From an uncultured Candidatus Poseidoniales archaeon (lineage in GTDB: Archaea; Thermoplasmatota; Poseidoniia; Poseidoniales; Thalassarchaeaceae): a stretch of 53,920 bases of DNA. The position numbers and the translations under genes are program-made. Positions 25,474 through 33,946 of the stretch are shown here, in pieces. Each line of letters opens with the position of its first letter. Within the stretch, counting starts at the first letter, position 1. The notes under the pieces are model-generated. The model did not search any database. It had not been told where the DNA came from and saw nothing but the letters and a program-made list of their open reading frames with translations. The stretch is taken from assembly GCA_902573085.1 (NCBI GenBank), contig CACGHY010000007.1, positions 1-53,920 on the forward strand, read 5' to 3'.

Positions 25474-28029
25474 TTAGCGCGACCTTCTCACTGACTTCCC
25501 GGCAGATTTAACCAGATTGTCAACGAGCTTCGGACTCCATCCCCTAAGGTCAGACAGTCTTGCCTTATCCTTTTCAGTGATTTCTGAAACGTCGAAAGCG
25601 GTCGAAACTCCTAGAGATTCAGCCATCTCTCTAGCTCTAACTCTGCCTATGCCTTTGATTGAAACAAGTCCTAGGATGTCAGCCTTGCAACCGAACCTAA
25701 CTCTCCTATGTACCTCGTCTATTGAATCATACAGAATCTTGTGGGCATCACGTTCTATATTTGCTAGGTTCTGGTCCTCTGAAAGAATTCTTCGCATCGC
25801 GAATAGCAGCCATTCCATCAATTCGACTCTGCTCCTGAGATCTCCGGGTTGGACTCCCCACTCCTCTTCGATACTATCCAAGGAGGCTTCCTCCATCCAT
25901 GATTGAACCACTAATGCACCCTTCATTCTTCGTTCTTGTTCAAGATCTATAGATTCTCCCAACAACTCTCTTTCATGACCATGCAAGACCCCCATTATTG
26001 TGTCATAATCTCTCTTCCTTGGCCACAGAGGGAGGAAATCAGGAGTGCAAGATGCCAGATGGAGGAGAGTTAAGGGGGACACCTGTCCAGTATTATCCTG
26101 GCCCGAGACAATTTCCATTGCCCTACTCAGGCCATCATGGATTATCTTCCCTGAAATTGGATTAAGGTAGAGTCTCGAAATTCTTGAGCCCAGAGAAGTG
26201 GGAGAATATGTCATAGCTGCTGGTTCTGGTACTGAACCCTCGGATACGTGGTATGCACTCGCCTTAGTGAATCCGAAAATTGCTGGGCCGGTTCTAGGAG
26301 ATAGAACCGATTTTCGCCCCTCTTCTTTCTTGAAAAGATCCAATCCTGGAATTGAGGTAGCAGAATTTGCCCAAGATGGCATCTCGTCTTCCCACATTTC
26401 TTCGTCACTAGACTCTGAAACTCTCCCTTTGATCGCCCTCTTGACTTCCTGAGACTCTCCAGTTCTTTCAATCATTGAGTTCTCGCAAAGCCAATGCAGA
26501 ACGTCATCAGTTCTGGCTTCCAAGGTTTCTGCGGGCATCTGGCTAGCTAGGAAAGTCTTCGATAGGAACCTAGATATTCCATCTCTGTCATTTATTCCGG
26601 CAGTTGCGACTATTGACAGAATGTGTGCTAGCAGGGAACCATCCTCTTCGGCACGTTGCGCGCTCGGATTTGCCAGTTTAGATGTCACTTGTTCTGATTC
26701 TCCTCTTAGGTATAGCTCTACTAGATTCGACTCATCCTGAATGTTTTTGGAAACCAGGAAAGACTCTCCAAAGTCATCAAACCCAGGCCTTCCGGCCCTT
26801 CCCATCATCTGCCTAACCTCCATTACCGGCAGAGGCATGCTCCTCGATGCAATTGTGCTCCATCTTCTGGTATCTCTGACAACGACTCGACTCGCTGGTA
26901 AGTTTACTCCTTGTGCTAGAGTTGGAGTCGCGACTATACACTGGAGATTTCCATTCCTGAATCCATTTTCGATCACCTTTCTCTGGGAGGAGGTCAAACC
27001 AGCATGGTGGAAACCTACTCCTCCTCTAACTGAATTCCAAAGAGCCTTCACAGTGGCCGAACCATCCTCTCCCCTCCACAATTCCTGTGACATAGAGGTC
27101 CAAGATTCAACCACTGACTCAGTGAAACCAAGATCTCCATTTTCTAGCCTAGTCTTCAAGTGACTTGAGAGCTCTCTGGCCTCTTTCTGTGCAGATGATC
27201 TTGAAGAAACGAAAACTAGCATCTGCTTCCCCATCCCAATAGTGTCGTCCATCACAGAATGGAGGTTCTTATCCACACCCCCCTCGAGACGCTTAGGTTC
27301 TGGTAAAATGAAATCCGTTGCCGGGCTCTCTACTGAGTGATACTTAATGTCCAATCCGGTCAGAGTACCTGAGTAGAGGGCTATTGGTCTCCAGTTAGAG
27401 GTTACTAAATCTGCCTCCAGCCATTCGGACAGCTCCTGTGCATTTCCTACTGTGGCAGAGAGGGCCAAGATCTGTACTCTCGACGAGCTATGTCTTATTC
27501 TGGACAGTAGAATCTCAAGAGTAGGGCCTCTGGAAGGATCTTGCAAAAGGTGAAACTCGTCTGCCACTACTATTCCAATATCATCCAGAAGCGAGGGCTT
27601 AGATCGCAGCATCGAGTCTAGTTTCTCGCTAGTACAGACTAGTACGTCTGAATTTTCCACCAGGCTTGTTTCACTACTTCTGTCTCCGATAGCAAGGCCA
27701 ACTTTCAGTCCAACGCTCGAGCACACCTGCTTCAATTCCTCGTATTTCTCCGATGCTAGAGCCTTTAGAGGAACGATGTAAATTCCTCTTTGTCCACTCA
27801 AATCTCCAATAAGCCTGTTCGCCAGGGTGATATGAGCAACTAGCGACTTTCCACTCGCAGTAGGGACCGCGAGCATCAGATTTCTACCCTTTAGGGAGTT
27901 TGGCAGTGCTTCCGCTTGTGGAGGAAATAAACTATTTATTCCCCATTCTTCTTGTAGCATCTTCTTAAGACGGACATCGAATTCGAACTCATCTAGACTT
28001 GAGGTAGATACCTCATCCCCGTCGTCCAT
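25474..28029 (-). CDS. hel308: Hel308-type DNA helicase
   Basis: This 851-residue superfamily 2 (Ski2-like) helicase acts at stalled replication forks. Motif I is AVPTASGKSLVAH near residue 56, motif II is VVADEFHLL near 156, motif III is ALSATVGNA, motif IVa is GVGFHHAGLTSSQRK and motif VI is MMGRAGRPGFDDFGE. A helix-hairpin-helix region near the C-terminus (LVSIKGIGRVRAREMAESLG) matches the DNA-gripping domain of Hel308. The protein is about 130 residues longer than typical Hel308; an acidic insert near residues 545-605 (SSDEEMWEDEMPSW) accounts for part of this. Translation starts at the ATG at 28027-28029, divergent from nothing and preceded by the thioesterase gene. Confidence 0.9.
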   Translation of the reverse strand: MDDGDEVSTSSLDEFEFDVRLKKMLQEEWGINSLFPPQAEALPNSLKGRNLMLAVPTASGKSLVAHITLANRLIGDLSGQRGIYIVPLKALASEKYEELKQVCSSVGLKVGLAIGDRSSETSLVENSDVLVCTSEKLDSMLRSKPSLLDDIGIVVADEFHLLQDPSRGPTLEILLSRIRHSSSRVQILALSATVGNAQELSEWLEADLVTSNWRPIALYSGTLTGLDIKYHSVESPATDFILPEPKRLEGGVDKNLHSVMDDTIGMGKQMLVFVSSRSSAQKEARELSSHLKTRLENGDLGFTESVVESWTSMSQELWRGEDGSATVKALWNSVRGGVGFHHAGLTSSQRKVIENGFRNGNLQCIVATPTLAQGVNLPASRVVVRDTRRWSTIASRSMPLPVMEVRQMMGRAGRPGFDDFGESFLVSKNIQDESNLVELYLRGESEQVTSKLANPSAQRAEEDGSLLAHILSIVATAGINDRDGISRFLSKTFLASQMPAETLEARTDDVLHWLCENSMIERTGESQEVKRAIKGRVSESSDEEMWEDEMPSWANSATSIPGLDLFKKEEGRKSVLSPRTGPAIFGFTKASAYHVSEGSVPEPAAMTYSPTSLGSRISRLYLNPISGKIIHDGLSRAMEIVSGQDNTGQVSPLTLLHLASCTPDFLPLWPRKRDYDTIMGVLHGHERELLGESIDLEQERRMKGALVVQSWMEEASLDSIEEEWGVQPGDLRSRVELMEWLLFAMRRILSEDQNLANIERDAHKILYDSIDEVHRRVRFGCKADILGLVSIKGIGRVRAREMAESLGVSTAFDVSEITEKDKARLSDLRGWSPKLVDNLVKSAGKSVRRSR

Positions 28030-28073
28030 GGGGGAACTCTAATTCGGCCGTTCTAAAGGATGCCGAGTGAATC

Positions 28074-28550
28074 TTAATTCCATCTATGAAAGGCCGGATG
28101 ACCATCCTTTACTGCAACGAATAACCCTTCTCCAGTTGCGCATACTTCTCCACCTGCAGAGAGGGACATCTTCACGTTGGCCCTGTCATCCCCAATCTCA
28201 GTTACTTTCCCTTTGACAATTAGAGTACTTCCCATTGGGGTCGGGCGCCTCAGTTTGATACTGTATGATGCAGTCACAGTGCATGGAGGCTCGGTATCTC
28301 CTGCCTTGTCCATTAGTGCAATCGCCGCAGTCCAGTTTCCATGGCAGTCGAGAAGCGTTCCGATAATCCCTCCATTAATCATCCCGGGGAATGCTTGATG
28401 ACTCTCGTTAGGGGTGAATTCCATTTCCAGGCCATCTGTTGTTCTGAATGATCTGATTCGTAGGCCATCCTCGTTAGAGGGGCCGCAACCAAAACAAATA
28501 CTCGTCGGGGCATAAATCTCCTGAACAGAGAGCCTATCTGTGCCTGCCAT
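28074..28550 (-). CDS. Hotdog-fold thioesterase (PaaI-like)
   Basis: This 158-residue protein has the PaaI/YigI hotdog pattern. A loop CFGCGPSNEDGLRIR leads to the central helix with HQAFPGMINGGIIGTLLDC, where the conserved Asn-Gly-Gly and Asp/Glu sit in the active site. Beta strands TASYSIKLRRPTPMGSTLIVKGKV follow. Such enzymes hydrolyse acyl-CoA thioesters; the substrate is unknown. The CxxC and cysteines near the N-terminus are a common feature of this subgroup. Its ATG at 28548-28550 faces the start region of the divergent AspA/AstE-like gene, so the two promoters overlap. Confidence 0.82.
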   Translation of the reverse strand: MAGTDRLSVQEIYAPTSICFGCGPSNEDGLRIRSFRTTDGLEMEFTPNESHQAFPGMINGGIIGTLLDCHGNWTAAIALMDKAGDTEPPCTVTASYSIKLRRPTPMGSTLIVKGKVTEIGDDRANVKMSLSAGGEVCATGEGLFVAVKDGHPAFHRWN

Positions 28551-28604
28551 GTCATTCGTTAGGGACTATTCCGAATTGAATTTTCCCAAAACTCTATTCC
28601 GCAT

Positions 28605-28615
28605 TGTATTAATTT
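28605..28615 (+). promoter_or_regulatory. TATA-like box for AspA/AstE-like gene
   Basis: TGTATTAATTT is centred about 25-26 bases before a GTG at 28636. This spacing is that of a leaderless archaeal transcript and selects the GTG at 28636 as start instead of the upstream GTG 28540 or ATG 28549, which would overlap the divergent gene. Confidence 0.45.
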
Positions 28616-28635
28616 GGCAATCCCTCGGGCCAACA

Positions 28636-29991
28636 GTGCCAGAACACGAACAGAGCAATTCGATTCCAGTCGTAGATGCAGAGGAATCCAAACCCCCTCC
28701 CCGTGCTAAGAAGCGGAGATTCGCTCCAATCAAGATAGCCAATCAGATTCCTATGAAGCGAAGAAAGGAGATAGAGAAGGCTCTGGGAGAGGTGGGAGAG
28801 AGCCCTTCCAAATGGTCTAGAAATGAAGGAAACAAAAATCATGTATTCATGAGAAAGAGGGTAAAACCAGGAACAATAAGACACATGGAGTACGAACTTC
28901 TAGATGTTGAAATCGGAGAATCTTGGCCGGTCCCCATAAGCATAATTCATGGCTCAAGGCCTGGTCCTGTCGTAACCCTTCTAGGTGCAATACATGGAGA
29001 CGAACTTGTAGGTCCTCTGGCCCTAACTTACCTATGCGGTCCGAACTTCATGGGAGAAGAACGAGTCATTGATTCTGCCGTCTTAGCTGGAACAATTCGA
29101 ATAGTACCCATAGTCAACCTTCCCGGATATCGGAGAATGATTCGCGACTTCCCGGATGGGAGGGATTTGAACAGGTGCTTTCCAGGAAAGTCCGACAGTA
29201 ATACCACCTCAAGAGTAGCCTACAAGCTATGGAGCAATGTCATCAAAAGCAGCGATTACGTTATCGATCTCCATTCCGCCGCGAAGGGAAGGACAAACAT
29301 CCCCCAGATCAGGGCCAATCTAGCTCATGCAAGCAGTAATCGAATTGCAAGGGCCTTTGGAATAGAGACAATTCTGGATAGCGAGGGACCAAGAGGTTCC
29401 CTAAGGAGGGTTGCCAATCAAGAAGGAATAGCCTGCATTACCTACGAAGGAGGGGGTTCTGATGAGGCGGATCCGGAATCAGTTCAAATTTCCATGTATG
29501 GGATAATCAATCTCCTAAGGAGTCTGAGAATGCTTCCGGGATATCCTAGCAAACCGAGGTTCAGGATTCTTGCATCGGGATCGGTCTGGATTCGTTCCGA
29601 TCAAGGGGGACTACTGGACGTCTTGGCACCTGCTGGAAGCTTCGTCGAGGAAGGAGAGATTGTTGCGACTATTACTGATCCAGAGCTCCCAGGTGTTCAG
29701 CATGACGTCCATTCCCCCGTTCGAGGACTCCTTATCAGCTCGGCTACACATCCATTCGTTAACTCTGGCTCTCCGATTGGTCATCTATTACCAGTCAAGC
29801 GAGGAGTCTCTACTCTGAAGAGGAGACTCGACGAAGAGGGCTGTCTGATTATCAGTGGTTCTGATGGAGAACCTCCATGGAGGGATGACGATGATATTGA
29901 GGACATCGCAGTGTTTGGAGAGTGGTCCGGAGGATCCCCAGATGCAGAATGGGGTCCAGCAGGATCGACCGACGAGGAGGAAGAAAACTGA
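28636..29991 (+). CDS. AspA/AstE-family zinc deacylase
   Basis: From GTG 28636 the protein is about 451 residues. A proline- and lysine-rich N-terminal extension of roughly 75 residues (KPPPRAKKRRFAPIKIANQI) precedes the succinylglutamate desuccinylase/aspartoacylase domain. Zinc ligands are in LLGAIHGDELVGP and YVIDLHSAAKGR, and the substrate arginine region is PDGRDLNRCFPGKS. A C-terminal barrel-sandwich (VLAPAGSFVEEGEIVATI) and a very acidic tail follow. Family members remove acyl groups from amino acids or peptides; some cooperate with RimK-like ATP-grasp ligases. The basic extension could bind nucleic acid or ribosomes, which is speculation. An open frame continues upstream to 28540, but no promoter supports it. 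Confidence 0.82.
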   Translation: MPEHEQSNSIPVVDAEESKPPPRAKKRRFAPIKIANQIPMKRRKEIEKALGEVGESPSKWSRNEGNKNHVFMRKRVKPGTIRHMEYELLDVEIGESWPVPISIIHGSRPGPVVTLLGAIHGDELVGPLALTYLCGPNFMGEERVIDSAVLAGTIRIVPIVNLPGYRRMIRDFPDGRDLNRCFPGKSDSNTTSRVAYKLWSNVIKSSDYVIDLHSAAKGRTNIPQIRANLAHASSNRIARAFGIETILDSEGPRGSLRRVANQEGIACITYEGGGSDEADPESVQISMYGIINLLRSLRMLPGYPSKPRFRILASGSVWIRSDQGGLLDVLAPAGSFVEEGEIVATITDPELPGVQHDVHSPVRGLLISSATHPFVNSGSPIGHLLPVKRGVSTLKRRLDEEGCLIISGSDGEPPWRDDDDIEDIAVFGEWSGGSPDAEWGPAGSTDEEEEN

Positions 29992-30015
29992 TTCCCACTG
30001 ATTTATTTTCTTGAT

Positions 30016-33000
30016 TCACGAGACTTCATCGTTTGACCAAGAAACATCAGGAGCAGAAGGTAACACGATGCCCTTATTTTCCGGACTGATGGCGAGTCTC
30101 TCCGGACTGACTCCGTATGCTTCGAGAGCATCCTGTAACTCCTTAGCCCTCGAAATTCTAAGCCCAATCAGGAATCCTCCTGCAGAGAGGGCAATCAGGA
30201 ACGTTACTATCCCAGTCATGCCTGTTGGACTGGAAATAATCGAGAAAAGCCAACTTTCTTTTTGAGGCTCTACCCATATGGTCACCATTACATTCCACTC
30301 GATCTCAGTGTAGTAACCGTCCTCTGTGATTACAGCTTTTAATCTCTGAATTGACGACCCCTCATCGCAGAATTGTATCTGCATACTTTCCTCGGTATCT
30401 CTGCAATTGATTGGCATCAGAATCACAGCCTTTCCGTCTTGAGTGGCATTGGCTTCCAGAGAATAGCCGCTCATGGACCATGTGATCGTGGCATCAACTG
30501 ATGTCTGAATCCCAGATACCGAGATTTCAAATGATTCGTTTGCCGAATCCCAGGTTACTGGTACCGAACCATACGTCCTTGGGCCATCGTACAAGTCCCC
30601 GTTTTCCAAGAAAACAGTGCCTGACGTCTTTTCGTAGTTTGACAAGACTAGACCTAGCCTGTTCACAAACTCATCCTCTTCACCGTCGCAGTCATCATCA
30701 ACCCCATTCCACTGTTCAACTGCACCAGGGTATGTGCTTCCGACTAGATCGTCACAATCTTCATACTCGTAGAATCCGTCATTATCTCTGTCATAGTCCA
30801 TGAATACCGGACTAGAAAGGCCACGAGCAATCTCAGTCCCATCGTCTACCCCGTCTTGGTCCGTGTCTGCAGAATTGAATGAGGTACTATAATTGTGATA
30901 CTCGGAATAGTCACTTAAGCCATCTCCATCAGTATCTCGTTCGTAGAAGTCCTCATCCACGTAATCGTCGCAGTCGTTATCTTTTCCATCTAGCTCCTCA
31001 GGACGCTCAGGAGCCCTTTCGAAGTCATCATCATCACAGTCTTGGAAATGATACCATCCATCTAAATCGGAGTCTGGATCAGCAACGAGTGGGTCAGACA
31101 TGAATTCATTCAATTCAGTCCCATCGGGTAGTCCGTCCCCATCAGAATCTCCGTCATTAGGATTCGTGGAGTATTGGTGATACTCTGCATAGTCAGTCAA
31201 TCCATCCATATCTGTATCAATCCAGAAGAAGTCTTCGTCTACGTCTTCGTCACAATCATTGTCTAGTCCGTCTAGGGACTCAGTAACGTCTGGTGCAAAA
31301 CTTGAATCGTTGTCGTCACAGTCATCGAACCAGTAAGCTCCATCACCATCAGCATCTAGATCAACTAGCAAAGGATTACTACCGAACTCCAACTCCTTCT
31401 GATCAAGTATTCCATCCCCATCTGAGTCAGAATCTTCTGGATTTGTTCCATGGATGTGGAATTCTTCCCAGTCCGACAATCCATCTCCATCCACATCTGA
31501 ATCATTGAAGCCCTCATCCTCAAAACCGTCACAATCGTCATCCTTTCCATTGAGTGCCTCTAACATCCCAGGATTCACCTCGTGATCGTCATCATCGCAG
31601 TCTTGGAAATGATAGTAATCGTCCGAGTCGTTGTCCGCGTCGAAGGTCAGGGGGTCTGAGAACCAAACAACTAATTCATCATAATCGCTAATTCCGTCGG
31701 TGTCAGAATCGTAAGACAGTGGATTCGTGCTATGGACCATTACCTCTTGATAATCGTCAAGCCCGTCATCATCGGTGTCATTGTCAATTGCCTTGGTCCC
31801 GTAGATTACAATTTCCTGATAGTCATCCAATCCATCGTCATCCGAGTCAGAATCGAGTGGATCCGTCATATGCACCGAAGTCTCATTCACATCACTGAGG
31901 CCATCGCCATCGTCATCCGAGTCAAGGTAGTTGCATACCCCGTCCGAGTCTGTGTCCGACGGAGTGGAAGAGTTATCCAGAGGGTCGGTAGAGCAAGATA
32001 TCTCGTCTACATCTTCCCAACTATCGTTGTCATCGTCTATATCGTTGTAGTTGGGCCATCCATCGCCATCTGTGTCTGTAACATTTCCGACTCCATGGAA
32101 AATCAACTCCCATGAGTTCAGAGTCCCGGAGTTAGATCCGCTGACCGAATCTCGAACCTTCAGGATCCAGTTACCCTGAGAGGACTCGTCCCAGTGCTGG
32201 ACCGTCCCAAACCTCCAATTCGAATAGTCTGCGTTATTGTCATCATGAACTTCTGCAAGCCACGACTGGTGGCCACTAGGTGACTCCAGAACGATGTCCA
32301 ACTCGCCCCGGGCAGTGTGAGTGATATCGACAATTACGTCTATCGACTCCAGGCTCAAGTCAATTGGAACCGAGAGGTTGAACTCGGTCCACGCGCTTTG
32401 TCCATTATCGATGGCGAGATTCTCTGTAAAGGGACCAAAAGTAGCGTTCGTCTCCTCTCCGCTGCTTGTCCAATTCTCAGCCAATGATACTGCTGCACCT
32501 GCATCCACTGCTCCGAATCCGTACTTGTGGGAGACCGTGAGGCCTCCCCCATTCACGGACCAAGAAGAATCATTTGCGTCGTTCTTTCTAGAACTATGGA
32601 CGAGGATATTCTGAACATCACGCCATGTCAAATCGGGATTCGACTCCAGAATCAGCGCTATAACTCCAGAGACAAGGGGAGTGGCACTAGAGGTTCCTCC
32701 GAAGTCGTGGGTCACGTCACCTCCGCTGTATCCTCCTGTTCCTGTGATATCCGTGGTTGTTATCCCCTCATAGACGGGAGTCCCACCGTTGGAGTGAGCG
32801 GTAACTAGGATGTTTGCCCCAGGTTCAGAGTACCCCGATTGATCCCCGTAATGGGTAATTGCGGATACTGCAATCGCATATCTTAGGCTTGCATACCCGT
32901 CGTAGTTAGAATTGTCATTAGCTTCGAGTCCATTCCCAGCGGCCCATGTGTATATGTTTCCGAGCCCGGACCTTCCATTGTATATCGAATTCTCAATGGC

Positions 33001-33897
33001 TGCAATGGTTATTGGCCCCGGTCCTTCGAGTCTGTTCCCATCGTCGAATGGCCCCCAAGAGTTTGAGTAGATGTCTATATCTCCGTTATCATAACTAAGG
33101 GCATCTGCAGCTGTAGAGTCAGTGAAACCACATGCAATCAGTCTGTGGCCAGCGATATTTGCCCCGAATGCGGCCCCTGTCACCCCGATTGAATTATTTC
33201 CGATTCCTGCTGCTACTCCGGCTACCGCCGTTCCATGCCCGTCCCAGGAGTTCGGATCCGGGTCTAGATCATCCCCGCACCAGTCATAGGAGTGCTGAGA
33301 CAGGTAGTTGGAAGTAAGGTCAGGGTGAGAATGCTCCACCCCGTCGTCAATCACACTGATCACGACTCCCGAACCATTGTAGGAGTTCCAGACTGCAGTT
33401 ACATTAGCATCCTCGCCCGACGTCCCGCTGGTTTGTCCAGTGTTGTTTAGATGCCATTGATCGTCATAGAATGGGTCATTTGGCTCGAATCTCGTAGATA
33501 CTGACTTATCCAATAGGGGTGAGAAAGACTCAATCTCCCCCTTCAGAAATGAATTCCTCAGTTTTTCGAGTCCTTTTGTAGAATCTTCGAAAGTCCATAT
33601 GTAGGAACCTCTGAGATGTTCTACTGGCTCGCTGTCCTCAGGCTCCGCTGCTGTCCATCGGTGCTCTTCAATCGGGATTCCAGTCACGACCAGCCAGGAA
33701 TCTACTACGGCCAACTCTGCCTCTTCATACGAGTCGATGTCAGAAACCCTATCGAACGCAATCTGGACAGATCTTGAGTATGTACCCAAGATATCTTCCA
33801 CGATTACAGTGGGTGCTTCCTCATGGTCTTCCGCTCCTGAAGCATGCCCAGCAGAGGAGAAGGACACCATCAACAATACCAATATGGCGACTCTCAC
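30016..33897 (-). CDS. Secreted subtilisin-like protease with calcium and MopE-type repeats
   Basis: This 1293-residue exoprotease starts at a GTG with a TATA-like box 26 bases upstream. A signal peptide (about 1-20, VAILVLLMVSFSSAG) leads a pro-region. The S8 peptidase domain has catalytic Asp in VISVIDDGVEHSHPDL (about 182), His in DGHGTAVAGVAAG (about 221) and Ser in GGTSSATPLVSG (about 402). A kexin-like P domain (about 508-601) ends SWELIFHGVG. Thrombospondin-3-like acidic loops fill about 605-705. Four composite repeats of 93-94 residues (about 706-1077) each hold two calcium-type loops and one MopE-type DCD...DNDCD metal-binding motif. A beta domain and a single C-terminal helix (MTGIVTFLIALSAGGFLIG) anchor it. 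It digests external protein. Confidence 0.92.
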   Translation of the reverse strand: MRVAILVLLMVSFSSAGHASGAEDHEEAPTVIVEDILGTYSRSVQIAFDRVSDIDSYEEAELAVVDSWLVVTGIPIEEHRWTAAEPEDSEPVEHLRGSYIWTFEDSTKGLEKLRNSFLKGEIESFSPLLDKSVSTRFEPNDPFYDDQWHLNNTGQTSGTSGEDANVTAVWNSYNGSGVVISVIDDGVEHSHPDLTSNYLSQHSYDWCGDDLDPDPNSWDGHGTAVAGVAAGIGNNSIGVTGAAFGANIAGHRLIACGFTDSTAADALSYDNGDIDIYSNSWGPFDDGNRLEGPGPITIAAIENSIYNGRSGLGNIYTWAAGNGLEANDNSNYDGYASLRYAIAVSAITHYGDQSGYSEPGANILVTAHSNGGTPVYEGITTTDITGTGGYSGGDVTHDFGGTSSATPLVSGVIALILESNPDLTWRDVQNILVHSSRKNDANDSSWSVNGGGLTVSHKYGFGAVDAGAAVSLAENWTSSGEETNATFGPFTENLAIDNGQSAWTEFNLSVPIDLSLESIDVIVDITHTARGELDIVLESPSGHQSWLAEVHDDNNADYSNWRFGTVQHWDESSQGNWILKVRDSVSGSNSGTLNSWELIFHGVGNVTDTDGDGWPNYNDIDDDNDSWEDVDEISCSTDPLDNSSTPSDTDSDGVCNYLDSDDDGDGLSDVNETSVHMTDPLDSDSDDDGLDDYQEIVIYGTKAIDNDTDDDGLDDYQEVMVHSTNPLSYDSDTDGISDYDELVVWFSDPLTFDADNDSDDYYHFQDCDDDDHEVNPGMLEALNGKDDDCDGFEDEGFNDSDVDGDGLSDWEEFHIHGTNPEDSDSDGDGILDQKELEFGSNPLLVDLDADGDGAYWFDDCDDNDSSFAPDVTESLDGLDNDCDEDVDEDFFWIDTDMDGLTDYAEYHQYSTNPNDGDSDGDGLPDGTELNEFMSDPLVADPDSDLDGWYHFQDCDDDDFERAPERPEELDGKDNDCDDYVDEDFYERDTDGDGLSDYSEYHNYSTSFNSADTDQDGVDDGTEIARGLSSPVFMDYDRDNDGFYEYEDCDDLVGSTYPGAVEQWNGVDDDCDGEEDEFVNRLGLVLSNYEKTSGTVFLENGDLYDGPRTYGSVPVTWDSANESFEISVSGIQTSVDATITWSMSGYSLEANATQDGKAVILMPINCRDTEESMQIQFCDEGSSIQRLKAVITEDGYYTEIEWNVMVTIWVEPQKESWLFSIISSPTGMTGIVTFLIALSAGGFLIGLRISRAKELQDALEAYGVSPERLAISPENKGIVLPSAPDVSWSNDEVS
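30668..31781 (-). repeat. Four tandem ~280-base repeats in the subtilase gene
   Basis: The protein segment of about residues 706-1077 is four successive units of 93-94 residues. Each has a DxDxDGLxDY loop, a second DSDGDGxxD loop, the block YHFQDCDDDD or a variant, and NDCDxxxDEDF. At DNA level this gives near-repeats about 280 bases apart; for example, AGTCTTGGAAATGATA occurs near 31040 and again near 31600. They are coding repeats, not a CRISPR or mobile element. Confidence 0.85.
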
Positions 33898-33919
33898 ATA
33901 CTTCTTAGATAAACCAGAG

Positions 33920-33926
33920 AATATAG
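33920..33926 (-). promoter_or_regulatory. TATA-like box for subtilase gene
   Basis: CTATATT on the minus strand is centred about 26 bases before the GTG start at 33897, so the transcript is probably leaderless. It supports GTG as the start; the upstream ATG overlaps it out of frame (ATGTGA). Confidence 0.4.
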
Positions 33927-33946
33927 CCGTTCGTCTTTGTTGCTAG

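Noticed and set aside
24963-25511. 182-codon plus-strand frame
   Set aside because: Antisense to cgi121 and serine-rich; the minus-strand frame has the Cgi121 motifs.
30600-32050. Regularly spaced repeats that could suggest a CRISPR array
   Set aside because: Repeats are imperfect, about 280 bases apart, in frame and explained by protein repeats; there are no cas genes.
31732-32115. 127-codon plus-strand frame rich in Ile/Val/Arg
   Set aside because: It is the antisense of the Asp-rich repeats of the subtilase gene, which yields Ile/Val-rich sequence by codon complement.
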